Below are positions 24,580-36,806 of a stretch of 64,000 nucleotides of DNA, one piece after another. The notes under the pieces were generated by a model. It made no database searches and was not told the DNA's origin. It was given only the letters and a program-made list of their open reading frames with translations. Numbering within the stretch: position 1 is the first letter of the stretch; every line of letters starts with the position of its first letter. Origin of the DNA: Lantana camara (Eukaryota > Streptophyta > Magnoliopsida > Lamiales > Verbenaceae); NCBI GenBank assembly GCA_037501455.1, contig CM074858.1, forward strand, positions 81,814,501 through 81,878,500. Direction: 5' to 3'. Both the position numbers and the translations under genes were made by a program.

Positions 24580-24608
24580 GGGGAGCATGAGCTCCCCTAT
24601 ATATAGGA
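24580..24608 (-). promoter_or_regulatory. Putative TATA box and leader hairpin of LTR K
   Basis: CCTATATATAGG followed in minus sense by the inverted repeat GGGGAGC/GCTCCCC (24580-24597). Position about 390 bp before the LTR's sense 3' end fits a U3/R boundary. Inferred from motif only. Confidence 0.5.
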
Positions 24609-24956
24609 AAGGGAGAGGGACGGCCGAACCTATTCCTTGTTGGACAAGGATTTGGTTCCTCTCTCTCCTATTACTTGATCATCAAGTATTTTCCAACTTT
24701 GACTTTGAATTCTAATTCAAGTCAACTTTTAAGAGAGCTAAAAATATCCAAACTATTTTTGGATAATTTTATACTTTATTTATTATAAAATAAATAACTT
24801 ATTTTTATCTAATTAATTAATTCGTAATTAATTAACTAGATTATTTTCTCCAAAATAAGACTTTCTTTTCAATTCAAAATTAAACCAAAGTCTATTAAAT
24901 AATTAACACATTTAATTATTTAATACATATATATATATATATAATATATATATTCA

Positions 24957-25024
24957 CACGTGTGTGACATGTGTCACAGTGACACGTGTCACTCACGTGA
25001 GCCACACGTGTGATTTCACACGTG
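24957..25024. promoter_or_regulatory. Cluster of five G-boxes in LTR K
   Basis: CACGTG at 24957, 24983, 24994, 25005 and 25019. CACGTG is the core bound by plant bHLH and bZIP factors (light, ABA and stress responses). The cluster lies about 350-420 bp upstream of the putative TATA box in minus orientation. Confidence 0.6.
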
Positions 25025-26598
25025 TGGAACCCTCTTGGCCCGATTAACCCGTTTAATCATTTTAAAGCCTCAACTCATGTAACCAAGTTGTTGTGTGTGA
25101 CCCTCTAGGTTCTCAATTCAATTAGCAGTGACCCTAATTAATTAATTCACTAATTAATTAATCAGTCCACAGATTAAACGACCATAGTCTAGCAACAGGT
25201 GTTTAACCCCTAGCTGAATTGGAATGTTCGGATTCGACAGAACCTTTAAGTCATTGATTCATGTGAGATACAATCCTCCTACTTATTATCTCTCAACCAA
25301 GATCTAGGGCAAGGGAATAATCAGAACCCTAATAATCCGGTCTTAAAGCTAAGTGCATTTCATATCCATTTGATCTCAATCCAAGAAACCCTTTTCTTGA
25401 TGTCTTGATCTACTGCCTTGGCCAAGGACTCCATTTGGCATATGAATGACTTACACAATAAGAGATCACCTTGCAAATGCAAGTGTAGGTCCTTTCTTGA
25501 TTCTCATTCACTTTCATGAATCACTTGTGCAGCCCCAGCATAAGCCTTGAATCAGTTGTCTAAGGCGACACCCTTTAAAGCTTATACCTAAGACTACAGA
25601 GTTAACTCATAAAGTGACAAGGAACCTCAAGTCTAAGGATCAATTAATCACATCAATGACTCGTGAGATATTTCCTAATCTGGACGTTTCCATTTCCTGA
25701 AATAGAAACTTCCTTTCCCATTTAGGAATGTTCTCACACGGGGCACCTCAGTGAACTTACTTATTAAAGCAAGCACCCTCATGTATCACGCACGTATCAA
25801 CTATACACTTTGCACCTCTATGAAACAAGGTGGTCCTTCTTAAGGGCGTGATCCCACAAGCAAGCCTTAGAGGAGTCAGGTTGACACTCCCACTGTCTGT
25901 AGGACTCATCGGCTTGGAGTATTTTACTAATCATGACTTATGTGATATAGGGCTCGTTTCATGAACCATTTCACCTAAATGGTAGAGTCCTAAAGTCATC
26001 AGGATTAGGGGAGTTCTCATACATGCACAACTAAAGTAACCGAATACCAAACAAGAGCATATAAAGAAGTGTTGCCTCAATTCGTTATTTTATTCAAAGA
26101 TTGTCTGTGATTACAATAAGGAAAAGCACAGAGCGGATATACAATCGGCTTTTAGGGCACTATTCCTAACACCCACAATGCACGATACAATATACTCGCC
26201 CAAAACACGATCAATCAATTCAGTACAATTCAGTAAATCAGTTGAAAACCAATAGAGTTTGGAAAACTATAGATATATAGATACCTTTTGGCTTAAAACA
26301 TAACATAGGGTTGTAATGGTCCTATATATCTAGAAATTAAACCTCACCTGTACCGACACAATAAAGAGAAAGACACGGCCTAAGAAGCCCACTCCACGTC
26401 ACTGGTGTGCTGGTCTGTGCAACAAAGACAAATGTACATAAGACACGACTCAAATGAACCAATTAGGACGAACGGCGTAACATGACGTGCAATAACAAGA
26501 ATGGACAATTATCAAACGTCATGATCATATTTAAGCATAAAACAAGCATATAATCACACGTATAGTAGCATGCAACCAAAATATGCATGAAACAGAGT

Positions 26599-26810
26599 GT
26601 GACACGCCCGTGTCACAAATATACACTAAGCCGTGACATCCCCGTGTCAGAGTACACCGGAAAAATGCATGCGAACAGAAGGTGACACGCCCATGTCACC
26701 AAAACAAAGCAATCCGTAACACCCCCGTGTCACGGTACAGAAAACCCAGGCCAACAACAATGAACCCCCGTGTCACACTGAAAGAGGAAGACGTGACACG
26801 CCCGTGTCAC
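26599..26810 (-). repeat. Palindrome array in LTR C (6 copies)
   Basis: Copies at 26599-26616, 26633-26650, 26682-26699, 26716-26733, 26761-26776 (partial) and 26793-26810, consensus GTGACACGCCCGTGTCAC. In LTR sense arms GTGACA/TGTCAC flank CGGGCG or CGGGGG. The fourth copy pairs only with a G-U wobble. Confidence 0.85.
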
Positions 26811-27613
26811 GTACGCAGAAGAGAAAAACAGGGCAGTTATGCAGGGGAAGCACGAAATAAACCACAAAATCATTCAAACACCCAAAATACGTCTCCCAAA
26901 TGATGTAAATCAAGTAATACACATACTAGCATGCTTATAGTTCAATAATATCTCCTATAAACACTTAAATCCATGTTTAATCATCAAGAATCATCAAGAT
27001 CAAACCCACAAATGAACTCATGCTCCAAGCTTACAAACTTCATAATATGTACATCAAATCCTAACTATAATCAAGTATTCATGCTTCCAACAACTAAAAC
27101 ATAAATTACCAAGCTCAACACATAACCCTAGCTCTCATATATACGCATGAAATCCTCCAACTAAACTCAATACCTTGAATGAATGAGAAGAAGGAAAAGA
27201 GATGATGTTGTGATGATGATTATGCTTCAAAGTATGCAATTTCCACTCAAATCCAAGCTTGAAATGATGAACTCCTCTTCTTCTTCTTGGAGGTCTTTGG
27301 ATCGGTATAGGGGAGGAAGCAAAGAGTGTAGTGATAGCATACAATGGGCTTATGGAAGAGATATATGCTAGATATTATAAGTTTAGGCACAAATTGCAAT
27401 TAGATCCCTCTCATTCATAAGTCATGCAATTAAGTTCAATCTCATGGAAAAATGATCAATTAAGTCCAAGACTATTTCATGCAATTAAGTCCCTAAGCTT
27501 ATGAAGTGCTCAATTAAGGACAATTAAGTAATTAAACAGTTAAGTCATAATCGGCAATTATTTCACAACAAATCACATATTGCATAATTGAAAGATTGGG
27601 GCGTTACAAAAGA

Positions 27614-28137
27614 TATGCATATAAGTGAAATAACTTAAATAATTTAAATTATTTAAACATGTACTCAACGCATCACACATAAAACCTTGAATAACAATTA
27701 TGGTAACATATATCAACAAGAGATAATTATTTTAAAACACATATGATGCACATGCTTATGAATGCATTGAACCTGTCACCGTAGTAGGGGTAAATTTTTT
27801 TCCCGGCACTTTTCCTTGATTGTTGTATCCTAACTTGTCTCGAATTGTTGATTGTTTATTGTTTGCCCACGGTCTTCTAAGTCTTCAAAATTCTGTGGCG
27901 TCAACTCATACATTTCCATGACTTGATTTGGAAATTTCTTAAACCCAAATTTTTCCTCGAGTTTTATTGTCTAGACAGTTCCCGAACCTTTCCCATGGTT
28001 AATTTCTTGATTAAAACCTTTCTTGTAGTATCTGGTGTAACTTGATGATCCGACATTGTAATTCTTGAATTCGATCGCTTCTACACTCATACCGTTGATA
28101 TCTCGATATTTCTCAGAAATTTAATCTCCAACGACGG
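27614..28137 (-). other. Non-coding internal domain of element B, part 2
   Basis: Continues the A-like interior after solo LTR C (compare about 5346-5770). No gene seen. Element G starts at 28138 after GACGG. Confidence 0.6.
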
Positions 28138-31100
28138 TGTAACAACCCAAAACAGGGCCTGGATGAAAACAGTAAGTTAAGGGCATTAGTAAAGCTCTTA
28201 TAGATCGTGATTCAACTTTTTGAACCTTCATGCATTGCATTCTTACATGAACTTTGTGGTCGTATATGATCTGACATGTTCTAAAGGGGAATTCTTGACC
28301 TTTGATACAGTTTACTATTCATAACCCGAGCCTACCTTGTTCATATTGTTACTCGAACCCTAGAGGTTTACCACACATGTTTCCCAATCGTTTGAACTTG
28401 TTTCCCAAGCTCAGAGAGTCTTTCTTGAACCATAAGGGCACTTTTGGAACTTACCGACCAAAGTTACTATTCATCTAAAAATGAACTTTTGATTCTGATA
28501 CCTTTCCTACCCAAGTTTATAGTTAAGTCGACCCTTGAGTCGAGATGATTCTTTTGAAATCATTCTTGACTTGGAAATCTATCTTGAGCATTGGTTTTAT
28601 TGAAAATGTTTACGAAAACCCTAGTTCACTATTCCTTCTACGAACGGTTTTCATTCGGAAAATGTTTTCTCTTCGGATATGCACTACTTGAGCTATTTCA
28701 AGATTTTTGAGACGTTTTACAACTCTTGATTCAAACCCTAGCTTGAAATTTTGATGCGTACGTCTGTACGTACGAATTCACTATTCATTCTACGTTTTCA
28801 ACTTTTTAACGATAAAATGTTTTATAGTCGATATTGGACTCAAAACGCTTCTCGATTTATTTCTTGAATTTTGGAAACAATGCGGACTTGAAAATCATTC
28901 TAGAAAGTCATTTTTCACTCGTGTTGAGTTTCAAGCTCAAAACTTTTATTCACTAAAACTAATGTATCTTTCAAACGGTAAATCCGATTTCGACGTATGA
29001 ATATGCGTTTCGAAGTTAATTTTTGCCCAGACGGAATGGTTATACTTCCAGCCACTTACCTTCACATTTAGGCAGTGAAATTACCAAAATACCCCCCAGC
29101 AGTCCCAATTTTGTTTCATAAATGATGAAGCTTTCAAGAGAAGTTATCCCACTTTTGATCTCATACCCTTCCTTACATTTTATTTCCAAGGTGAGGGGCT
29201 TATCTTCAACTATAAATAGAGGGCAAGAGGCATTTCATTCCTTGCTCAATGTTGTGTTAACAACACCCTTTCTCTCCCTCTCCTCCCCCTCTTTGTCGTC
29301 GGCCTCCCCCCTTTAGAGCTAGGTTTGTTTTATATTTATGCTTTAGTTTATGTTATGTTTTAGTTAGTTTATGTTTTTATGTTATGGTATGTTTATATTA
29401 TGTTAAGGTTGGGTCTTAGGGTCTTCCCTAAGCCATATAGGATTTTATTTTATGCATTTATTATATAGTTTTCATGATATGTTTGAATATATGTTTATAT
29501 GTTTTAATTGTTTAGTATATGCTTGAATATGTTATGAATTGCCCTAGTATATGCTATGATCATATGATATGGTTGTTATATTATGAGAATTGATGCATGA
29601 TTATGGAATTTGAATTACGTTCTTGCATGCTAGCTAACGGAATAGTGATTTACAATTAATTATGTCACAACTTGTTACATGTTGATATTGAATTTAATTT
29701 GTTACATGTTACATGCCTAAGGTTCATGATATGATATGATATATGTTGTGACATGTTGCCACATTATTATGCGATTCTTGAATTATGAATTGAGCTTATG
29801 ATATGATATGGATTAATGGATTAAAGCCTTGATCATATGTTATACACTTTAATAGTGTCACATATTATAACCTAAGATAGAATAGTGTTCATAACTTGAT
29901 CTTATGCCTTAATTGGATCTCTTAACCATAGGTTATACCTTTAACCTAGATCACACTTGATTATAATAACATGAACTTGAAACTATAGGTTATAATCAAG
30001 ATCATAATTTAATTAGGGTGTGTGTGTGTGTGTACGTGCATGGTGTGTGTGTGTGTCGTGTGTGTGGGTGTGTGTGTATAGTAAGGGTTTGACCCGACAT
30101 GTGAATAGTAACCTACGAATAGTAACTGTGAGTAGTAATCTGGAATAGTACTTTTAAATAGTGCTTTTGAATAGTAAAAATGAAATAAAGCCTGTGCTTT
30201 CTTAATAGACATTTGCACCTAAGGTTTCCATATCCAGGGTCTAAATTGTGTTTTCAAAATGTGTTTTCTTTCGTGGACTTGTTTCTTAACCTAAGGTTTG
30301 CGATAGGATTCATAATTTGACTAAAGCTTACTCGGTTATAGTAAGATCATAGTCCAACGTTAAGAGTAACTCACTTTAACGTATTCCTTTGTGTGTTACC
30401 TTTCTTGAATACCTTAAATGGTATTACTCTCTTGTGTTACATGTTCTTTACATGTTCCTTGTTCATTGTTTCATGCATTTCATATGCATCATGGTTAGTA
30501 GTGGGTCTTAGTTCTTAAGCTCACTCTAGTACACCACCTACAAGAGTTAAAGTCGAGCACTGGGATCCCCAGGGCATCGCGTAATCTGTCTACCTACCTT
30601 TTGATACTAATAGGTCAGGTGAAGTTAAAAATGTTTCCAAATTGGAACCACGATTATACTATCGTATCATATGTTTTGAAATTCAAAGCTAAACCTCGTT
30701 TTGAACTATCCCTTTTATTGGGACATTCTTTTGAAAGGATCATTTATACTTTAATAGTATAACTTAATCAACAGCACATGTTTTCCAAAGTTCTGCATTA
30801 TTGTTCAAAGACAGTTACATGTTCTGCATATGTTTTCAAAGTACAGTTTCATATGTTTTACAGACAGCATCACTGTAGCGCCCGGAGCGACGAGCCACCA
30901 CATCCCCCGCACCTAGCCCCGAACCCACATATGAAATAAAAATCCATACATGAGCCCAAGACTAAGCGAACGGGAACCTACACACCCTCGCTATGCTAGG
31001 CAGAGCTAAGACAAGACCAGAGTGCGCAAAACAACAAGAAAACGGAAGCATATAATGAAATCCAAGAAGATAAACCACAAAGTATACAAAATAGAAATTC

Positions 31101-33040
31101 ATACATAATTCATTAACCATATGATACCATATACATACTTCAATTTCCATAATAGAACCATATACAAAAGCATGACTGAATGCAAACGAAAAATGCAACT
31201 CGACCTAGAAGACTTGAACCCGACCGACTCAAGACTCCGCCTAGCATGCCCAACCTGCAAACTGAAAAGTTGAAAGGAGAGGGTCAGTCCACCGACTGAG
31301 TGAGGGGGGGCTAACGCACACCCACACACGTATACGTATAAAGCAAAGCACATATTAAACAAAAGACTATGAACCGGGAGTAGGGTTTTGCATACCAAAA
31401 CCATTTTACAAAAAGAGCTCATATTTATACATATATTCATATCTTCTTAAGTTGGAAAACTCGTAAGGATTCATAGATACAGAAACGCATATGGATTCAT
31501 ATTAAAACTCATAGGGATGCATATTTAGAAACTCATAAGATTCATAATTAGAAACTCATAAGGATTCCTATATTCTTAATGATTCAAACCTTAACATAAA
31601 AATCTCTTAATGAAATTGAAAGATCCTATCCCGTTTCATAATCAAAATAACAAAAGAATTCAAATGCCCGGCGAGTACGGGTCAACTTTAACAAAAGAAT
31701 TCATAAGAATCGTAAAGAAACATAAATACATAAAATTCATAGAACACATATTCCCGTATTCCATCAACCTTCTCCGAAAGTCTGCACGCGGGTTACGGGC
31801 CCACATCGTGCAGCTCGATACCGATACGTGGGGTAGCGATCCCGCAACGTACCTTAGGGAGCACGTGCACAGGCTTAACCGGCCCAACACTGCCTCGGGC
31901 GTCCTTACCCACGCCTCCAGGGCCCAGGGATTCATAAGATTCATAGTAAACATACCTAACTCACGAAACCTAGACACGTACGATTCATACCTCAGAAACA
32001 TACCATACCGTGCAACTCGACATATGCTATACACGTACCTCTCCGTGTCTTCCAATTTCATAATATCCTGAGGGAGATCCATAGTTCGCTTGTCACTACA
32101 CGGTTTGGAGCATAGCCTCGTTACAAAACCATTTTAAGCTTATATACGCCCATACGTATAATTTCAGAAGAATTCATATTAAATCGAATTCACAAGATTC
32201 ATAACATATTATAAGGCACATATTTAATATACAATAGTATATTCGCATGCGGGCTTGAAAACGAGCAGATAGAGTCGTAGGTCGCGTTAACTAAAAGAAA
32301 ACGAACCTAAACCTCACCTTTTACTGAAAGAGCTCCCGGAAGAGCGTTGACGACCAAGAAGAAACTTAAGTGGTGGAACCGACACCTCCGGAACTTAACT
32401 CTGAGAAAACGAACATAAACTTAAGACTTAGACTTGATCATGAACCACTTAGGCGCACGGCGATGCATATGAATGCAAATGAATGAAATGAATACAATTA
32501 AAATGCAAGAATGCATCCTCTAAATTACTTAAGTTCAAAATTCTTATAAAACGTATCAAATAAATTCATAAACATAATTAATAAATATAACACATAATTT
32601 AAATCATAAAATCATATTTAGAGTACACACTTCATACGTAAGAATCCATATAAAACCATCGGACGGTATTTAATTTAAATCATCAAATTAAAGCATTTAA
32701 ATATATAACATATAGTACATATACATATGTATTCACATACTAGCAGCCATAATTCATACCCTTAAAGTCATAATTAATGTAGGTAAAATCCATGCAAAGT
32801 TCACAATTAAACATATGCATAAGGTAAGCTCAACCATACAAGTATTCTCTTACGTAGACTAAATAAAATAATTACAAATTTAGAATCAAAATATATAGCA
32901 TACATTACATTATATATAAAACATAAATTATAATACATATATTCACGTAAACTCAAACCCATGCACAAAAATTACATTACAAAACATGCATGCACTCACG
33001 TTCAGAAATTTACCTTACAAACCATGCATACATAGCACAC

Positions 33041-33077
33041 ATATATATATATATCATATATTTAGCATATAATATAT

Positions 33078-33116
<39 letters not shown>
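33041..33116. repeat. (AT)n microsatellite
   Basis: Long TATATA run with one ATATTTAGCATATA interruption, inside solo LTR D. Confidence 0.9.
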
Positions 33117-33120
<4 letters not shown>

Positions 33121-33255
33121 ACACGACACACAAACACACACAAATTACATTACATACATGCAGGCATACAAACACGCACATACAAGCACACATTAATGCA
33201 AAATTAACAGCCACGCAACCCAAGAGAAAAACCAGCAGCAACAGATCCGAAGTTG

Positions 33256-33381
33256 TCTCCCCGCCCGGGGAGATTTCTCACGCAAAATCTCCCCTCCCGG
33301 GGAGAGGGAGTGCAGAAACTTTCTGCACAGGAACTCCCCGACCGGGCACTTTCGTGCCTAAAATCTCCCCGCCCGGGGAGA
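33256..33381 (-). repeat. Palindrome array in LTR D (4 copies)
   Basis: Copies at 33256-33273, 33288-33305, 33332-33349 (degenerate) and 33364-33381, consensus TCTCCCCGCCCGGGGAGA. In LTR sense arms TCTCCC/GGGAGA surround CGGGCG. The first and last copies are identical. Confidence 0.85.
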
Positions 33382-36150
33382 TGCATTCCAGGCGCTAAAA
33401 TGGCAGCAGCTCTGTTTCGTCCTCCCCTGTACAAAAGACACAAATACACAACAACACACAAGGCAACCAAGGAAGCAAATAAGGGTCACAAACTTAGCAA
33501 TTAGGAGCAGCAAAACCACACATAAAGCTCACAATCCGGCAGCTAAGCTCAACACAAGAAAGGGAAGAAAGCTTACAAAATATCAAAACTCCATTAATGG
33601 CTTCTTGTCACATACTCACCCATCATAAAATACAAGCATATACACAGATAAATGCAGCAAGATTGATCATATAACATGCCTCAATACTCTAAAAACGAAT
33701 CCAAAGTCATAGATTCATTAAAATGGAGTAAACCTAACTACTCATGTCATGGATCAAAACATGCTCAAAGGATCATGAAACTCAACAAATCTAGACTTAA
33801 AAGAAATAGGAGAAGATGGAGAATCAAATCATGGGCTTACCTTTCAAATTTGAGGCGAAACGGAGGAGTATTGAGCTTGGAAAGGCAAAATGAACTGTGC
33901 AGATTTCTTCCCCCCTTTTCTCTCAGTTTCCAGCTTCTTCCTTTCTCTCCAGGTCTGATTTCGAAATGAGGGTTAGGTGAAGAGATAGTGGACTTAACTA
34001 GGGTTAAGTGAGCTCAAGAATCAACTCATTTGGTTAAGGAATGAGAGAGATATGGCCAAAATACTCCAAGGCTGTAAATCTGCGCGAGCTGCTCGGTTCG
34101 GACAAATTTTGGAGGCTTAAAAGGGCTTAGAAAAATATAAGGCTAGGTTCTTTAACTCCCATTCTTCGTTACGAGTCCAGCGTTACTTCCGGAATTCGAA
34201 TCTGAATTCCTGAGCTCAAGTTATAAATTCCGGAACACAAGGCGCGCTAAAACTAGTTAGGCCCTCGAGTCCCCAAAACAAATAAATGGTGCGTTACCAT
34301 TTCAAACAAGTCCGAAAACGTAAAACGAACATAAAAACGAATTCATAACTCACAATTCTTGAACATATCAGAAAAGCACGGAATTTCGATCTCAAATCGA
34401 ACACAAACGCAACACATTTCTACAAATAAGCATCTTATTCAAATAATTAAAATTAATTTTCAAGAGATAAAATAAAATAAAATCAAAATTAAACGAATTA
34501 AATAAATAAAATTTTGTTAAAAAAAAGAAAATTTCCAATTAGGTCCAAAGTTTTCAAAAAGTTGCAATTAAGTCCAAATCCAAGTTTTCAATTAAGTCCA
34601 CTAATTTTAAAGTCATACAATTACATACGTAAATCACGTATATCACATAAATTCACGAAATTAGCATACTCGGGAATTAAATTCAAAATAGGAAAATTGA
34701 ATACAAAAGTTAAGACGTGAAAATTAAACAATTAGAGCATATAAATCACTTAAACAATTAATTTAACAAATAAATTAAATCAAAAGAAGAATTAAACGTC
34801 AGAAAAACCTCTCGTGACGTCATACCTGGCTCGTCAGAGAGATGGGGTGTCACAATCACATGTTTTACAGACAGCATCATATGTTTACAGACAGTTTCAC
34901 ATGTTATAGTTAGCACCCGGAGTGGTACTCTGGTCACTGCTAATCTTGAAATGCAAGCATACAGTTTACAGTTTGGGCCCGGTGGTTATATGTGGAGGTG
35001 ATGTTCGGGAGGTGTGCGCCAACGACATCACCAATACCGGCCGCCACAATTAGACAATTGACACCGACTTTTAACAGGAGGTTTGTTAAGTCAGGACAAT
35101 CTGTCTAGGAACGGACATCAAATCTGTTCCCATTATATGTTTACAGGTCGCCTAGGGCTAGCTACCCGAAGTGACAACCGGTGGAGGATGGTGCATGTTT
35201 GTGTGTGTTGGTGGAGTATTGTTGACCTTGGCCCGATGCTCTACTATATGTGGAGTTATTGTTGATCCTGGTCCGATACTCTACTTCATCATGTTTTTCT
35301 GGAGTAAGGATGGAGAAGCCTAGCTTGCGGGCAAAATTCTGTTTCATAAAGGATGGTTCATATTTGAAAAAGTTCACTTTACCCTTATCCCATTTTATGA
35401 AAGAACTATGAACCATCTACATCATATGTGTGCGCGTGTGATAGCATTCATGAAAAGAGTTTTGAAACTCATATTCTTTTACAACATTGCATTCAAACAG
35501 TTTTATCAATCGAACTTGTTTCAAGTTCTTCTTTAAAGCTTTGCATTAACAGTTTTGAATTACACTTCAAGTTCTTAATCATTCAGTACTTTCTTTTAAG
35601 TATTCCCTCACTTAGTCCTTTTGACTAATACCTCTCCCGTTTTCTTGCCTCATGGTTTCAGGTATTGCAGCCGTAGTCTAGAGGTATCTTGAAGCTCTAG
35701 ATTGTCATTTTTGTTTCAGTCAGGACTAGTATTATTTCTCTTTTGTGTCCTACTTATGTTTTATGGCTGCATTACTTTATGTTTCTGAATACTTGAGTAT
35801 CTTTGTTATACTCTTCCTGCTACTCTGTTACCGATATTATGAACTCTGCTATATTGGTGTTTATATGTGAATATGTTATATGTTCTAACATGCCAAGTCT
35901 CTCTTACACGATCAATATGTTCTTGCGTGTTAAATGCCATCATGCACATGTTTTGAAAGTTTTAAAATACTCTGATTTTTCCGCTGCATAGCCACATAGT
36001 AATACATGTATAGTTCTGAGATAGATAGCCGTTCGCTGGAGTATTTCTTGAGTGATGGCTCACCCCATTACCTGAGAGGTGCTTCAGTACGGGGGTTGAG
36101 ACGCCGCTCTCCTCTTGTTCCTGTATGGGTGGGGGCGTTACAGCCTGAGG

Positions 36151-36162
36151 TGGTATCAGAGC
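36151..36162 (+). other. Primer-binding site of element G
   Basis: TGGTATCAGAGC, 8 bp after the LTR end, complementary to initiator tRNA-Met. Confidence 0.9.
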
Positions 36163-36329
36163 ATCGGGTTAACTAAAAAGAGACTTAATCTAGATTGCTC
36201 TCATGTGGCATTATGGATTGTTCATGCATTGCATCCAGGATCATTCTCATATTGCATCGAGACAGGATATTTGGGGATTGCATGGTTCTGTTATCTGGAT
36301 TTCATATCTGTGGTATCTTCTGTATAGCT

Positions 36330-36806
36330 ATGGCAGTTGAGCCACACCGTGATCCTAATCAGCAGATGGATGAGGCTTTCTTTGAGCAGTTTGAGGCCCC
36401 GTGTACTGTGGTAGTTTCTCGCCGTGGAGGCAATCGTTTCTATACCTGGCGCAGGTCTAGGAATAGTTGCAGGCCTGCGTATTCCTATCCTAACAGAGTT
36501 GTGCACTATCTCGAGTCTGAGAGAGATGGCTACTTTCAGGAGTATCAGAGGACCCGTGAGGTCAGGTTGGAGTCTATGTGCCATCTGGATCAGTCACTGC
36601 AGTACCAGATTGATAGGGACATTGCTCGTGAGCATGCTGCAGAGATGAGTCATATTGCTGATCGGAGGGCTGCTCATATTGCTGAGTTGGAGGCAGATCT
36701 TATGCAGATGACTATCGACCGTGATACTTCTATGGAGCGTCACCAGCACTACCGTGCACGGGTGAGAGATCGCCTGTATGGTACGCATCACTTATCCGAT
36801 GAGTAG
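36330..36806 (+). CDS. Extra reading frame upstream of gag in element G (unknown)
   Basis: 158 codons from the ATG of MAVEPHRDPNQQMDEAFF; the upstream in-frame ATG at 36195 adds 45 residues that do not look conserved. I do not recognise the family. The N-terminal half is Arg/Tyr-rich; residues about 80-150 are charged with heptad-like spacing (HAAEMSHIADRRAAHIAELE, ADLMQMTIDRDTSMERH), suggesting a coiled coil. After the TAG the same frame stays open for 46 more codons of very acidic sequence with a six-Asp run (to about 36944), so the TAG may be a recent nonsense change. It lies between primer site and gag, about 1 kb before gag after removing F. Could be an additional retrotransposon ORF or a captured fragment. 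Confidence 0.5.
   Translation: MAVEPHRDPNQQMDEAFFEQFEAPCTVVVSRRGGNRFYTWRRSRNSCRPAYSYPNRVVHYLESERDGYFQEYQRTREVRLESMCHLDQSLQYQIDRDIAREHAAEMSHIADRRAAHIAELEADLMQMTIDRDTSMERHQHYRARVRDRLYGTHHLSDE

Larger units (their letters stand above)
24210..26171 (-). mobile_element. Solo Copia-type LTR K
   Basis: 1962 bp from TGTTGGAAAAC to TTCCTAACA, flanked by CCCAC at 24205-24209 and 26172-26176. TGTTRG ends and the 5-bp duplication fit a Ty1/Copia LTR. Minus orientation is preferred: then it starts TGTTAGGAATAGTGCCC, has a TATATATA box at about 24598-24605 and a short leader towards 24210. It contains five CACGTG boxes upstream of that TATA. No coding sequence. Confidence 0.8.
23271..27608 (-). mobile_element. 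Solo LTR C (Tekay-type), containing solo LTR K
   Basis: Runs from TGTAACACCCG to GGGGCGTTACA with AAAGA at 23266-23270 and 27609-27613. After removing the nested Copia LTR the LTR is about 2.37 kb. In LTR sense it shows the palindrome array (26810 to 26599), donor-like CAG|GTGAGG (about 26347), GGAG hairpin stem CCACCA/TGGTGG with loop GGAGGTT (24115-24097) and hairpin CAGTCT/AGACTG (23681-23665). Frames such as 26682-26903 are readings of the array. Confidence 0.85.
18743..28137 (-). mobile_element. Element B: non-coding long-LTR Gypsy element, interrupted
   Basis: 3' LTR 18743-21403, internal domain 21404-23270 continuing at 27614-28137. The internal part is split by solo LTR C and then cut by element G at 28138. 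The 5' LTR and primer site are not in the window, apparently lost with the rearrangement at 54502. Left flank is CACAC. The interior resembles that of element A and is non-coding as far as I can see. Confidence 0.7.
30874..34854 (-). mobile_element. Solo LTR D (Tekay-type)
   Basis: 3981 bp from TGTAGCGCCCG to GGGGTGTCACA with ATCAC at 30869-30873 and 34855-34859. Terminal block shared with the other LTRs in reverse. In sense it has a palindrome array (33381 to 33256), donor-like AAG|GTGAGG (about 32317) and hairpin CAGTC/GACTG (31298-31285). I found no convincing GGAG hairpin. Overlapping frames at 31610-32082 on both strands have no domain. Confidence 0.85.
28138..36142 (+). repeat. 5' LTR of element G, split by solo LTR D
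   Basis: Starts TGTAACAACCC and ends GGGGGCGTTACA. Without the insertion about 4.0 kb. Contains a perfect CGTACGT/ACGTACG inverted repeat (28757-28774), a TG-rich run (30018-30080), donor-like CAG|GTGAAG (30616-30624), GGAG hairpin stem TTAACA/TGTTAA with loop GGAGGTT (35071-35089) and hairpin TTAGTC/GACTAA (35612-35628). Open frames inside, for example 29122-29316, recur in the 3' LTR and are not genes. Confidence 0.85.

Noticed and set aside
20161..26903. Palindrome arrays with spacers look superficially like CRISPR
   Set aside because: Repeats are only 16-18 bp, 4-6 copies, irregularly spaced, inside plant retrotransposon LTRs, with no cas genes.
27135..27371. Overlapping frames on both strands near 27200
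   Set aside because: Inside solo LTR C; low-complexity Arg/Ser and His-rich translations of purine-rich sequence.
30018..30080. TG-rich run as a possible Z-DNA or regulatory element
   Set aside because: It is a length-variable microsatellite present in all G-family LTR copies; no further support.
31610..32082. Long frames on both strands (153 and 140 codons)
   Set aside because: Inside solo LTR D with complete LTR borders and TSD; no domain on either strand.
36195..36329. Upstream ATG extension of the extra frame in element G
   Set aside because: The extra 45 residues are Ile/Cys/His-rich and unlike the rest; the downstream MAVEP start is more plausible.
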